Shown here: piece after piece, positions 43,045 to 51,052 of the stretch
Layout: the number at the start of each line of letters is the position of its first letter
Position numbering within the stretch: the stretch's first letter is position 1
DNA from: Caulobacter sp. Root655
GTDB lineage: Bacteria > Pseudomonadota > Alphaproteobacteria > Caulobacterales > Caulobacteraceae
DNA: 64,000 nt
Assembly (NCBI RefSeq): GCF_001427665.1
Contig: NZ_LMHC01000001.1
Span: 231,364 to 295,363, forward strand
Reading direction: 5' to 3'
Program-made: the position numbers and the translations under genes
The notes under the pieces: model-generated
The model's input: the letters and a program-made list of their open reading frames with translations, nothing else
What the model was told of the DNA's origin: nothing
Databases searched by the model: none

Positions 43045-43508
43045 TCCTGGCGACCGTCGGCACTCAGCTGCCCTTTCCCCGTCTGATTCGGGCCCTGGAC
43101 GACCTGGCGCCAAGCCTGGGCCGGGTCGTGGCCCAGATCGGCGACAACCCCGAGACGCCGCGCCATCTGGAACATCACCGGGCGATGGAGCCGCGGGCTT
43201 TCGATGAGCTCTTCAGGCAGGCGGACCGGGTCGTCGCCCACGCCGGCATCGGCACGCTGCTGGCGGCCAAGAAGCACCACAAGCCAATCATCATCTTCCC
43301 TCGCCGCGCGGCGATGGGCGAGCACCGCAACGACCACCAGCTGGCGACGGCCAAGCAGTTGGAAAGCCACGCTGGTGTCTATGTCGCCTATGACGAGCAG
43401 GAACTCGAACGCCTGCTGCGCCTGCCCGACCTGACGCCGCCGGACGATACGCCGGGAATGTCGCTGCGGGACCTGCAGGGCGCGATCCGCGAGTTCATCG
43501 TCAGCTGA
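43041..43508 (+). CDS. PssE/Alg13-like half of a split glycosyltransferase
   Basis: A 155-residue protein starting GTG, which overlaps the previous stop (GTGA). VILATVGTQLPFPRLIRALD, ADRVVAHAGIGTLLAAKKHH and IIIFPRRAAMGEHRNDHQLA form the GT28-like nucleotide-sugar binding site. With the upstream PssD-like protein it makes one glycosyltransferase. Known PssDE pairs transfer glucuronic acid, which suits the neighbouring ugd. Confidence 0.9.
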   Translation: MILATVGTQLPFPRLIRALDDLAPSLGRVVAQIGDNPETPRHLEHHRAMEPRAFDELFRQADRVVAHAGIGTLLAAKKHHKPIIIFPRRAAMGEHRNDHQLATAKQLESHAGVYVAYDEQELERLLRLPDLTPPDDTPGMSLRDLQGAIREFIVS

Positions 43509-43524
43509 CGACCGCGTCCGCCGT

Positions 43525-43629
43525 CTGGAGCGTCCGACCTGATAGCATCAGGTCGGACGCTCTAACCTTTTGTTCTGGCGCATTTTCTTCACGCGAACCG
43601 GTATCCGCTTCGCTTGAAGAATGTTCTAG
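43525..43629. repeat. Dispersed alphaproteobacterial repeat, copy C
   Basis: TGGAGCGTCCGACCTGATAG to AGAATGTTCTAG, with a strong hairpin CGTCCGACCTGATAGCATCA / GGTCGGACG and the shared TTTTCTTCACGCGAACCGGT. It lies between convergent pssE-like and deacetylase genes; CTA at 43626-43628 is the deacetylase stop codon on the minus strand. Confidence 0.9.
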
Positions 43630-44378
43630 AGCGCGGGCGCCAACTGCACGACCTTGTAGCCCCGCGCCTTGAGGGCCTCGAGGAAGCGGGGAATGACCTC
43701 CACTGTATGGGCCTGGTTGTCGTGGAACAGGATGATGCCGCTTCCCCGGGCGTCCAGCCGTTCAAGAACCCGGGCCAGGGTCACCTCCGCCGCCTGGCCT
43801 CGCCAGTCTTCCGAGGATATGTCGGCGGCGATCACCGCGATGTTCTTGCGCTCCGCGTAGGCGAGCAGCTCGGGCGTATGCTTGAATTCGGGAAAGCGAT
43901 AGAGGCGCGTCGGCTTGCCGGTGGCCTGCTGGTTGCTGGCCAGCCCCCTGTCGAAATCGGCGATCTGGTCGGCGGGGCTCAGCGTGCTCATCGGCACATG
44001 CGCCCAGCTGTGGGAGCCGATGACATGCCCGTCGGCCTGGACCTGTCGCGCCAGCGCGGGGTCGGCGTCGACCCGCTTGCCGATCATGAAGAAGGTCGCC
44101 CGCACGCACTGGCTTTTCAGCGCGGCCAGGATCTTCGGCGTCGTCGCGGCGACGGGGCCGTCGTCGAAGGTCAGGACGACTTCCTTGGCCTTGAGCGGCA
44201 GCGGGCCGTAGCGGAACGTCCCGTACTCGGCGCCCCCCTGGGTCGGGATTCTGAGGACCCGGCTCGTTCCGAGGGCTCCGGGGGTCGCGCAGGTGATGGC
44301 GGCCGAGGCCGCGCCGGCGACGCTCCACAGGGCAAGGCCGGCCAGGATCGCGGCCAGGTGCTGAATTCTTCGGCTCAT
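43626..44378 (-). CDS. Exported polysaccharide deacetylase (NodB/CE4)
   Basis: A 250-residue protein with a signal peptide (IQHLAAILAGLALWSVAGAA). The NodB motifs are VVLTFDDGPVA (catalytic Asp and metal Asp), SHSWAHVPM (metal His pair), a weaker RFPEF in place of RxPY/RxPx, and IILFHDN near the end. It removes N- or O-acetyl groups from the exported polysaccharide or peptidoglycan in the periplasm. ATG 44378 gives the best signal peptide. Divergent from the GH10 gene by 113 bases. Confidence 0.9.
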   Translation of the reverse strand: MSRRIQHLAAILAGLALWSVAGAASAAITCATPGALGTSRVLRIPTQGGAEYGTFRYGPLPLKAKEVVLTFDDGPVAATTPKILAALKSQCVRATFFMIGKRVDADPALARQVQADGHVIGSHSWAHVPMSTLSPADQIADFDRGLASNQQATGKPTRLYRFPEFKHTPELLAYAERKNIAVIAADISSEDWRGQAAEVTLARVLERLDARGSGIILFHDNQAHTVEVIPRFLEALKARGYKVVQLAPAL

Positions 44379-44491
44379 CTCAAACTCACTCACGAAGTTG
44401 GGGAACGTCTCGCCGACTAAGGCGATTCAATTGGTGCAGTGCAACAATAGAGCGCCCAGCTCACGACATGGTTTCCCAGAAAGGTGGCGGA

Positions 44492-45628
44492 ATGAGATCA
44501 ACGTCCTTCGAAGCGGGCGCGACACGTCGCGAGATGATGCTGGGCGCGACGGCGGCGAGCCTGGCCGCGGCCGGCCCCTCGGCGGCGCGGGCCGAGTCCC
44601 CGACCCTCAAGGCGCTGGCGGCGCAGTCGGGGCGGGTCTTCGGAGCGGCGGTGAGCTGGAAGCAGCTGGACGACCCGGGCTTCGCCCGCCTGGTGGCCGA
44701 CCAATGCGCCATCCTGACGCCCGAATGGGAGATGAAGTGGGGCGCGGTCGAGGTCCAGCGCTATCATCCGGACTACGGACCGGCCCAGCGGATCGTGGAT
44801 TTCGCCAAGGCCCACGACCAGCAGGTCCGAGGGCACACGGCGCTCTGGGCCAACAACCTGCCGCCGTGGGGCCGTGACGCCTTGATGGGACGCGACGGGC
44901 GGTCGACGGCGACGGCGCGTTTAAAGCAGATCCTGGAACGCTTTCCGGGCCTGGCCGACTGGGACGTGGCCAACGAGGCGATCGAGCCGCGCAACGGCCG
45001 CCCGGACAACCTTCGCACCTCGCCCCTGGTGGTGGCCATGGGGCCGGACTGGATTTCGGATGCCTTCTTCGAGGCGCGGAAATACGCCCCGAACTCGAAG
45101 CTCTACTACAACGACTACGGCCTGGACTATGCCGACACGGCCTCGGACACCAAGCGGCGGGCGGTGCTGGGCCTGCTGGAACGGCTGCGGAAGAGGGGCG
45201 CGCCGATCGACGGGCTTGGAATCCAGGCCCACCTCAAGCCCGACGCCCAGCCCTTCGACGAGCAGGTCTTCAGACGCTTCCTGCGCGACGTGGCGGCGCT
45301 CGGCTACGACATCCGAGTGACCGAGCTGGACGTCAACGACCAGCGCCTGGTCATCGACCGGCAGACCCGCGACGCCCGGGTGGCCGACGAGGCGCGGCGG
45401 TACCTGACCGTCGCGCTGGACGAGGCCGCGGTGACCGGGGTGATCTGCTGGGGGCTGTCGGACCGCTATGGCTGGTTGCGTCGCAGCAAGCGCTTCGGCC
45501 GCCATGACGGCGTCGTTCCGCGTCCGCTGCCGTTCGACGACGCCCTCAAGCCCAAGCCGCTGTTCTTCGCCATGGCCGATGCGTTCAGGCACGCGACGCC
45601 GGCGATCATCCGCAAGGTGCGGGCCTAG
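44492..45628 (+). CDS. GH10-family endo-1,4-beta-glycanase (xylanase-like), exported
   Basis: A 378-residue glycosidase. The signal is Tat-like (ATRREMMLGATAASLAAAG with Arg12-Arg13). GH10 motifs are present: DWDVANEAIE with acid/base Glu162 and VTELDVND with nucleophile Glu279, plus YYNDYGLDY and CWGLSDRYGW. Known GH10 enzymes cut xylan, but in a capsule locus it may trim or process the endogenous polymer. AAGGTGGCGG precedes ATG 44492. Convergent with the downstream acyltransferase. Confidence 0.9.
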   Translation: MRSTSFEAGATRREMMLGATAASLAAAGPSAARAESPTLKALAAQSGRVFGAAVSWKQLDDPGFARLVADQCAILTPEWEMKWGAVEVQRYHPDYGPAQRIVDFAKAHDQQVRGHTALWANNLPPWGRDALMGRDGRSTATARLKQILERFPGLADWDVANEAIEPRNGRPDNLRTSPLVVAMGPDWISDAFFEARKYAPNSKLYYNDYGLDYADTASDTKRRAVLGLLERLRKRGAPIDGLGIQAHLKPDAQPFDEQVFRRFLRDVAALGYDIRVTELDVNDQRLVIDRQTRDARVADEARRYLTVALDEAAVTGVICWGLSDRYGWLRRSKRFGRHDGVVPRPLPFDDALKPKPLFFAMADAFRHATPAIIRKVRA

Positions 45629-45635
45629 CAAAACG

Positions 45636-46112
45636 CTAGTCGAACGCGCCTTCGGCGATCAGCCGCTGCTTGGTGGCCTCGGCGTTGGCGAAGCGGCCGT
45701 AGCGGCCGACCTCGATGTTCTCGCGGATGATCTGGGCCGGGTTGCCCGCCACGATGCAGCGGGGCGGGACGTTCTTGGTGACCACGGCGCCAGTGGCCAC
45801 GATGCTCTCGTCGCCGATCTCGACGCCGGCCAGGATGGTCGAGCGGGCCCCGATGAAGCAGTTCTTGCCGATCCGGGTGTGCAGGTAGACGCCGCGGGTC
45901 ATGTCGTGGGTCAGGATGGCGGCGCCGAACGCCACGTAGCTGTATTCGCCGACATGCACGCCGCGGGGATAGGTGGTGTCGAAGCGGGCGCTCAGCGAGA
46001 AGACGCTGGTGGGGTGCAGGTCCATCCCCCAGACCTTGTTGAAATAGGCCCGCTTGGTGTTGAGGATGACGTCGCGGATCTTGAGAAACTGGTTGAGGCT
46101 GCGGAACGCCAT
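45636..46112 (-). CDS. WcaF-type left-handed beta-helix acetyltransferase
   Basis: A 158-residue hexapeptide-repeat protein: VHVGEYSYVAFGAAILTHDM, then YLHTRIGKNCFIGARSTILA and VEIGDESIVATGAVVTKNVP, with the active His in THDM. It transfers acetyl (or another acyl) groups to a sugar of the repeat unit. It is 42 bases downstream of the GT2 gene at 46155 on the same strand. The far C-terminus is helical. Confidence 0.88.
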   Translation of the reverse strand: MAFRSLNQFLKIRDVILNTKRAYFNKVWGMDLHPTSVFSLSARFDTTYPRGVHVGEYSYVAFGAAILTHDMTRGVYLHTRIGKNCFIGARSTILAGVEIGDESIVATGAVVTKNVPPRCIVAGNPAQIIRENIEVGRYGRFANAEATKQRLIAEGAFD

Positions 46113-46154
46113 CTGGAAATCCTTGGAAGCTGGGTCGTCGGCTGGTGAGGCGGG

Positions 46155-46997
46155 TCAGGCGGCGAACAGGCCGGCGCGGACCGCTGACAGGTAGTCGCCC
46201 ACCGAGAGCTCGCGCCGGAGGCACAGATAGGCGCCGACCGCGGTCTTGCGGGCCAGTTCCCGGGCCAGGCCGGCCTGTCGCCGTCCGTAGCGGCCCAGGG
46301 CGATCATGCCGCCCCGATAATATTTGGCGCGAATGCCCGGCGTCTTGTCGCGATGGCCCACCAGGATCGCGTCGGCGTAGGCCGTGCCCCGCCCGGTCAG
46401 ATAGGCCCGCAGCGCGTAGTCCAGGTCCTCGGCGCCGTGGTTGGGCGTGCCCAGCCCCAGCTGCTCGTCGAACAGGCCGACCGCCGTCGCTACCGAACCG
46501 CGCACGAAGATGGTGTTCGAGGAGGCGTTGCGCACGACGTCCGCCGAACTGGCCGGCCGGGTGGTCAGCGCCTGCTCCGGCGACCATTGACGCGGTTGGC
46601 TGCCGTAGCGGCAGAAGAAGAAGCCCAGTCGCGGGTCGGCCTCGAGATGTTCGATGATCCGCTCGACCAGTCCGGCGGGATACCAGCCGTCGTCGTCGGG
46701 AAACGCCACCAGGGCCTCGGGCGCGATTTCCTGGGCCGCCAGCACCGGCGCCAGCAGGATGTTGCGCGCCTTGGACAGCGACACCTGTCCTTCGACGGCC
46801 TGAGCGCGGACGAAGGCGGGCAGGGCGGCCTTCAGTTCGGCCAGCCGGTCCGGGGAGCAGTGCTGGAACAGGATGTTCAGCGTCACGGCCGGCTGGAGCG
46901 CCGATGCGGCCAGCGCGGAGACGGAATCCAGCATACGCTGAAGTTCCATTTCCCGGTCGGCCTTGACGTTCGTGGTCGAGAACAAATGAACTTGCAT
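46155..46997 (-). CDS. Family 2 glycosyltransferase
   Basis: A 280-residue GT-A enzyme. It begins MQVHLFSTTNVKADREMELQ; the metal-binding region reads ALVAFPDDDGWYPAGLVERI (DDD as DxD), and GTPNHGAEDLDYALRAYL carries the catalytic ED. It adds one sugar to the lipid-linked repeat unit. The donor is unknown. Divergent from the SGNH gene by 108 AT-rich bases. Confidence 0.85.
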   Translation of the reverse strand: MQVHLFSTTNVKADREMELQRMLDSVSALAASALQPAVTLNILFQHCSPDRLAELKAALPAFVRAQAVEGQVSLSKARNILLAPVLAAQEIAPEALVAFPDDDGWYPAGLVERIIEHLEADPRLGFFFCRYGSQPRQWSPEQALTTRPASSADVVRNASSNTIFVRGSVATAVGLFDEQLGLGTPNHGAEDLDYALRAYLTGRGTAYADAILVGHRDKTPGIRAKYYRGGMIALGRYGRRQAGLARELARKTAVGAYLCLRRELSVGDYLSAVRAGLFAA

Positions 46998-47105
46998 GGG
47001 GTGTGGCGCCAGTAACGGTTGTGGGCTGACTTAGGCCGGAGCCTCTGTCTTTGGGCAACAATAATCAGTGTCGTTTATGACCGAATTTGTGGCATCATTG
47101 GGAAT

Positions 47106-47672
47106 ATGCACAAAAAAGATATAGTATTGGTCGGTCTTGGTACGAGCTTGACCGCAAGAGGTGGCTGGCTCGACGCCCTCGCTATTGGGCTTTCGAAGCG
47201 ATGGCGGGCCCGCGTGAAGGCGATAAACCTCGGGGGCGGGGGCAAGGCGTCGCCCTGGGGGGTGTCGATGCTGCCCAGGGTGGTCGCGGCCAGGCCCGAC
47301 ATCGTGCTCGTGGAGTTCTCGGTCAACGACGCGGATATCCGGTTGGGGGTCAGTCTCGAGCAGAGCCGCGCGAACGCCCGGCGGATCGTCGACGAGCTGA
47401 AGCGGCGCTGCCCGGGCGTCCGGATCTGCCTGATGACCATGAGTCCGGTGCTCGGCGTTAAGGCGCTGCTTCGACCGATGCTCGGCGCCTATTACGACGT
47501 CTGGCGGGCGGTCGCGGCCGAGAGCCGGGTGGAACTGATCGACATCTATCCGCTCTGGCGCCGTCAATCGGCGGCTCGGCTGCGGGCGATGATTCCCGAC
47601 GGCACGCATCCCACCGACGCCGCCGCCCTGGCGATCACCCTGCCCGCGGTCGAGCACGCGCTGTCGCGCTAG
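47106..47672 (+). CDS. SGNH/GDSL-family hydrolase
   Basis: A 188-residue cytoplasmic-looking hydrolase. Block I is VGLGTSLTARGGW (nucleophile Ser in GTSLT), block II Gly in NLGGGGKAS, block III VEFSVNDADI, and block V IPDGTHPTDAAA with the Asp-x-x-His pair. Esterase or acetyl-hydrolase of sugar modifications is the probable role given the two acyltransferases nearby. The ATG at 47106 begins MHKKDIVLVG; no longer start has a ribosome site. Confidence 0.85.
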   Translation: MHKKDIVLVGLGTSLTARGGWLDALAIGLSKRWRARVKAINLGGGGKASPWGVSMLPRVVAARPDIVLVEFSVNDADIRLGVSLEQSRANARRIVDELKRRCPGVRICLMTMSPVLGVKALLRPMLGAYYDVWRAVAAESRVELIDIYPLWRRQSAARLRAMIPDGTHPTDAAALAITLPAVEHALSR

Positions 47673-47687
47673 GATTCTCGGCGCCCC

Positions 47688-48809
47688 CTAGGTTTCATAG
47701 GCCGGCTTGACCTCGCGCGAGGGGCTGGGCTTGGCGAGCAGGCGGGTCTTGAGCCAGGCGAGGCAGGGCTTCTCGATATAGAGGTGCAGAAGCACGCTCA
47801 TCGCGATGACCGCCGTCATCAGCACCATGAAGGCCGCCTCCGGGTTCAAGGGAAGCTTGGTGGCGCGCAGCATGCGGACCAGGAACGAGGAGGCGGGGGC
47901 GTGGATCAGGTAGAGCGCGTAGGACGCGCCGCCGGCCAGGGCGGTCCACCGCGCCGGCTTGAGCATGCCCTTGAAGTCCAGGCCCGCCCCGCCCCAGATC
48001 ACCAACCCGGCGGCGACCGTGTAGAGGATCGGGCTCAGCTTGGCGCCGAGGGGGATGTCGTCGTGCGGCATGGCGCGGCCGATGGCCCATTCGTAGGCCA
48101 TCAGGCCCACGAAGACGGCGACACCCGCGATCAGCAGGGCAAGGGGCCGCCGGGGCGGGGCGTGCAGGACCTGTCGGGCCACGAGGATGCCGATCCCAAA
48201 GCCGAGGTTGTAGGTGCTGAAGAAGATCGGGCCGCGGGGTCCGGTGTCCACCGTCCAGAAGGCCAGGTTCCAGGCCAGGATGGCCAGCATCCAGGCGATG
48301 ATCGCGTACTGGCGCGCCGGCTTGAAGACGATGGAGATCGCGAACAGCGCGTAAAACAGCAGTTCGTGCTTGAGCGTCCAGGCCACGCCCAGGACCATCC
48401 GCTTGCCATGCGGCAGCAGCAATGCGTCGGCCGCGATGGACAGCGGCGTGAATTCGCCCTTCTCGGTGAGGGAGGGCACGGCGAGATAGGCCAGGACCAG
48501 CGGGACGAACACCAGGAGATAGAGGGGGTAGATCCTGATGATTCTCTTCAGTGCGAAGGGCTTCAGTCGCGACGGATTCCCCAAGTCTTTGGCGTGGGAA
48601 TAGTAGATGATGAAGCCGCTCAGCACGAAGAAATATTCGACGCCACAATGTCCGGCGCGAAAGGCGTTCATCAGCGGGTATTGGCCGTAATACTCGTAGG
48701 TGATATAGGCCAAATGGTAGGCGCAAACGAGTAGTGCGGCTATTCCTCGGCCGATTTCCAAACTAACGAGCACGCGAGGCTGTCGAGGGTGGGTTGACGA
48801 CAGCTCCAT
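47688..48809 (-). CDS. OafA-type membrane acyltransferase (acyltransferase 3)
   Basis: A 373-residue protein with about ten TM helices. The N-terminal EIGRGIAALLVCAYHLAYIT holds the conserved R-x(10)-H motif, and GVEYFFVLSGFIIYYSHA and KRIIRIYPLYLL are family signatures. It moves acyl groups from the cytoplasm to sugars on the periplasmic side. AGGAG precedes ATG 48809; a GTG one codon upstream is an alternative. It lies downstream of the polymerase at 48833 on the same strand. Confidence 0.9.
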   Translation of the reverse strand: MELSSTHPRQPRVLVSLEIGRGIAALLVCAYHLAYITYEYYGQYPLMNAFRAGHCGVEYFFVLSGFIIYYSHAKDLGNPSRLKPFALKRIIRIYPLYLLVFVPLVLAYLAVPSLTEKGEFTPLSIAADALLLPHGKRMVLGVAWTLKHELLFYALFAISIVFKPARQYAIIAWMLAILAWNLAFWTVDTGPRGPIFFSTYNLGFGIGILVARQVLHAPPRRPLALLIAGVAVFVGLMAYEWAIGRAMPHDDIPLGAKLSPILYTVAAGLVIWGGAGLDFKGMLKPARWTALAGGASYALYLIHAPASSFLVRMLRATKLPLNPEAAFMVLMTAVIAMSVLLHLYIEKPCLAWLKTRLLAKPSPSREVKPAYET

Positions 48810-48832
48810 CACGCTACTCCTGAACTACTCGT

Positions 48833-50023
48833 TTAAGACAGCACCTTGCGCCGAGATCGTCGGGCGCTTTCGCTTGCTTTTGTCTGTACGGCAACGGACA
48901 CCCCACTCTTCACTGGGAAGGCGAAAGCGGCTACGATTATAATGAACGACGTTACTGACGAACTAATCGCGTTGTCGCTATTACAGTATATGAAGAACGT
49001 TGCTGCTGCCAACAGAAAAACGGGATGCATGCCAACCCGTTTCGAGAGCCATATATTTATGCAAATGGCTATGAGGCAGGCGAAAATTATCGCAGCTCCA
49101 GCATAGCCGCATTCGACTGCGATCCTCAAGTACTCATCGTGGGCGGCGATGGTCGTGGTTAACTTGGTAACCTGTTCCGGAACCACGAGAATTTGGTGTC
49201 CCAGGCCGATGCCGAAGGTCGGGTAGGCGCGCAGGACGTCCCGCAGCGCTTGCCAGATCATCTCGCGGCCGCTGAGGCTGTTGCTGCTGAAGCGCGCCAG
49301 CAGCGACGCGCCGACCATCAGGAAGGCCGCGATCCCCACGGCGGGGCCCGCCAGCAAGGTCGCCACGAAGCTGCTCAGGGTGTGGCGATAGAGGGTCAGA
49401 TAGACCGCCGCGATCGCCAGCATCGCCAGGAAGAACGGCGCGCGCGCGGCGGTCAGCAGCAGGATGACCAGGTTCACGCCCAGCAGCGCCAGGTAGCGCC
49501 AAGACCGTGTCTGGGCCCAGCCGATCGAGGCGGCGAACGCGCCGACATAGCAGATCGATCCCAGGCCCGCCGGAATGCTGGAGCCCTGCAGCCGGCTGAC
49601 GCCCAGGAAATCGGTGTGGCGCAGCTCGTGCAGGTGCAGGACGGCGTACAGTCCCCCGACGGCCAGGTCGGCCAGCGGCATCCAGGCGAACAGCTTGATC
49701 AGCAGGTCGCGGTCTTCTTCGGTCGGATCGCCGGCCAGCAGCAGCCACGGCGTCAGCAGGCTGATGAGGCCGCGCAGGTAGCGGTCGGTGCTGAAACCGT
49801 AGAAGTCGGTGCCCATGGCGGTGACCATGGTCGTCAGGGCCATCACCCCGATCAGCGCCAGGACCGCCAGATTGACCTTCCGTCCCAGCAGGAAGATGAC
49901 GCCGCACAGCAGCAGCAGGCCCTTCTCGATCGGCGTCGAATTGCCGATCGGGCTGATGATGTCGAGGTTCAGGACGATGATCGCGAGATAGATCGTGATC
50001 AGCACATGGAACGCGCGTTTCAC
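48833..50023 (-). CDS. Second Wzy-like / O-antigen ligase family protein
   Basis: A 396-residue multi-pass membrane protein starting GTG, overlapping the upstream stop (GTGA at 50020-50023) with AAGGAGGG. TM helices cover most of the length; AARAPFFLAMLAIAAVYLTL, then the ligase signature PTFGIGLGHQILVVPEQV and AHDEYLRIAVECGYAGA, are typical. The last about 100 residues (48833-49130) are encoded by much AT-richer DNA than the rest. It is either a second polymerase or a ligase. Confidence 0.85.
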   Translation of the reverse strand: MKRAFHVLITIYLAIIVLNLDIISPIGNSTPIEKGLLLLCGVIFLLGRKVNLAVLALIGVMALTTMVTAMGTDFYGFSTDRYLRGLISLLTPWLLLAGDPTEEDRDLLIKLFAWMPLADLAVGGLYAVLHLHELRHTDFLGVSRLQGSSIPAGLGSICYVGAFAASIGWAQTRSWRYLALLGVNLVILLLTAARAPFFLAMLAIAAVYLTLYRHTLSSFVATLLAGPAVGIAAFLMVGASLLARFSSNSLSGREMIWQALRDVLRAYPTFGIGLGHQILVVPEQVTKLTTTIAAHDEYLRIAVECGYAGAAIIFACLIAICINIWLSKRVGMHPVFLLAAATFFIYCNSDNAISSSVTSFIIIVAAFAFPVKSGVSVAVQTKASESARRSRRKVLS

Positions 50024-51048
50024 GACCGCCAGCCCTCCTTGCCGACCTTGAGCAGCAGGTCGCGGAGCTGGGCCGTCTTGGACCCCAGGATCTTGTCTTC
50101 GCTGAGTTGCCCGGCGCCCAGCGCGGCGCGGCGCAGGGCCTCGGCGGCCCGGTCCAGGCTGCGTGCGTCGGCGTCCGCCCGCCAGCCGTCCAGCGGCTTG
50201 GCGGCGAGGCCCTTCTTCAGGACGCGGCGATAGAGGGCGTGTCCGGTCGCGCGGCGGCGGTAGGACCAGGGGTGGCGCTTGGACGCCAGGTCGCGCGTCA
50301 GGTGGCGGACGGCCGCGTCGGGCGTGGGCTCGGTCGTGAAGCGCTTGCCGTAGAGGTGCAGGGTGGCGCTGCGCAACCCTTCCTGCGCCGTGCTGGCCGG
50401 CAGGCGCTGCGGCGCGTAGCCCATGCCCAGCGACTGGCTCCAGTCCAACCACTTGAAGGTGCTGGTCTCCGACGAGGTGCTGACCGCGACCCAGGGTGTG
50501 CGAAGGCAGTCGGCGACGATGGCCGCGTGCATGGCGTCCGCCACCACCAGCTTGGCCCGGCGCAGGCGCTCGATCGTCTGCTTGCTGTCGTCGCGCGGGT
50601 CGACGAAGCCGAGGCCGGCCCGCTCGGCGGCGGCGCGCCAGGCCCCGGTCGAGAGCGCCTCGTGGTGGGGCATGAACAGCACCCCCTCGCGCTCGCTGTC
50701 GGGCAGCGGGGCGTATTCGGGCAGGGTTCCGATCAGGACGGCCGGATCGACCACGGCCGCGCTTTCGGGCAGGCCGAGCATCCGGGTGGTCAGGGGGCCG
50801 CGCACGCAGGGGATGCGCCAGTCGGCGCCGCCGAAGCTGGGGGGCGGCGGGCCGTAGCCGATGCCGCTGCCGAACACGATCCAGCGGCCTTCGTCGTGCA
50901 TGCGCGGGCCGATGATCGTGCCGATCCCGCTGAAGGTGACGCCGTCGTTCTCGTCCTGGAAGGCTTCGGGAATGAAGCGATTCCAGAGCCAGGCGTTGAC
51001 GTCGTCGCCGAAATTGCCGTGCGGATCCTGATAGTAGAAAAGCTTCAT
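50020..51048 (-). CDS. Polysaccharide pyruvyl transferase family protein
   Basis: A 342-residue enzyme starting MKLFYYQDPHGNFGDDVNAW, with GNFGDDVN the N-terminal family motif, FGSGIGYG, VRGPLTTRMLG and FMPHHEALS following, and VVADAMHAAIVADCLRTPWV as the conserved D-x-x-H region. It transfers pyruvate ketals from PEP onto sugars, giving the polymer negative charge. Part of the GT2-Wzx-PPT-Wzy-OafA operon on the minus strand. Confidence 0.88.
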   Translation of the reverse strand: MKLFYYQDPHGNFGDDVNAWLWNRFIPEAFQDENDGVTFSGIGTIIGPRMHDEGRWIVFGSGIGYGPPPPSFGGADWRIPCVRGPLTTRMLGLPESAAVVDPAVLIGTLPEYAPLPDSEREGVLFMPHHEALSTGAWRAAAERAGLGFVDPRDDSKQTIERLRRAKLVVADAMHAAIVADCLRTPWVAVSTSSETSTFKWLDWSQSLGMGYAPQRLPASTAQEGLRSATLHLYGKRFTTEPTPDAAVRHLTRDLASKRHPWSYRRRATGHALYRRVLKKGLAAKPLDGWRADADARSLDRAAEALRRAALGAGQLSEDKILGSKTAQLRDLLLKVGKEGWRS

Positions 51049-51052
51049 GACC

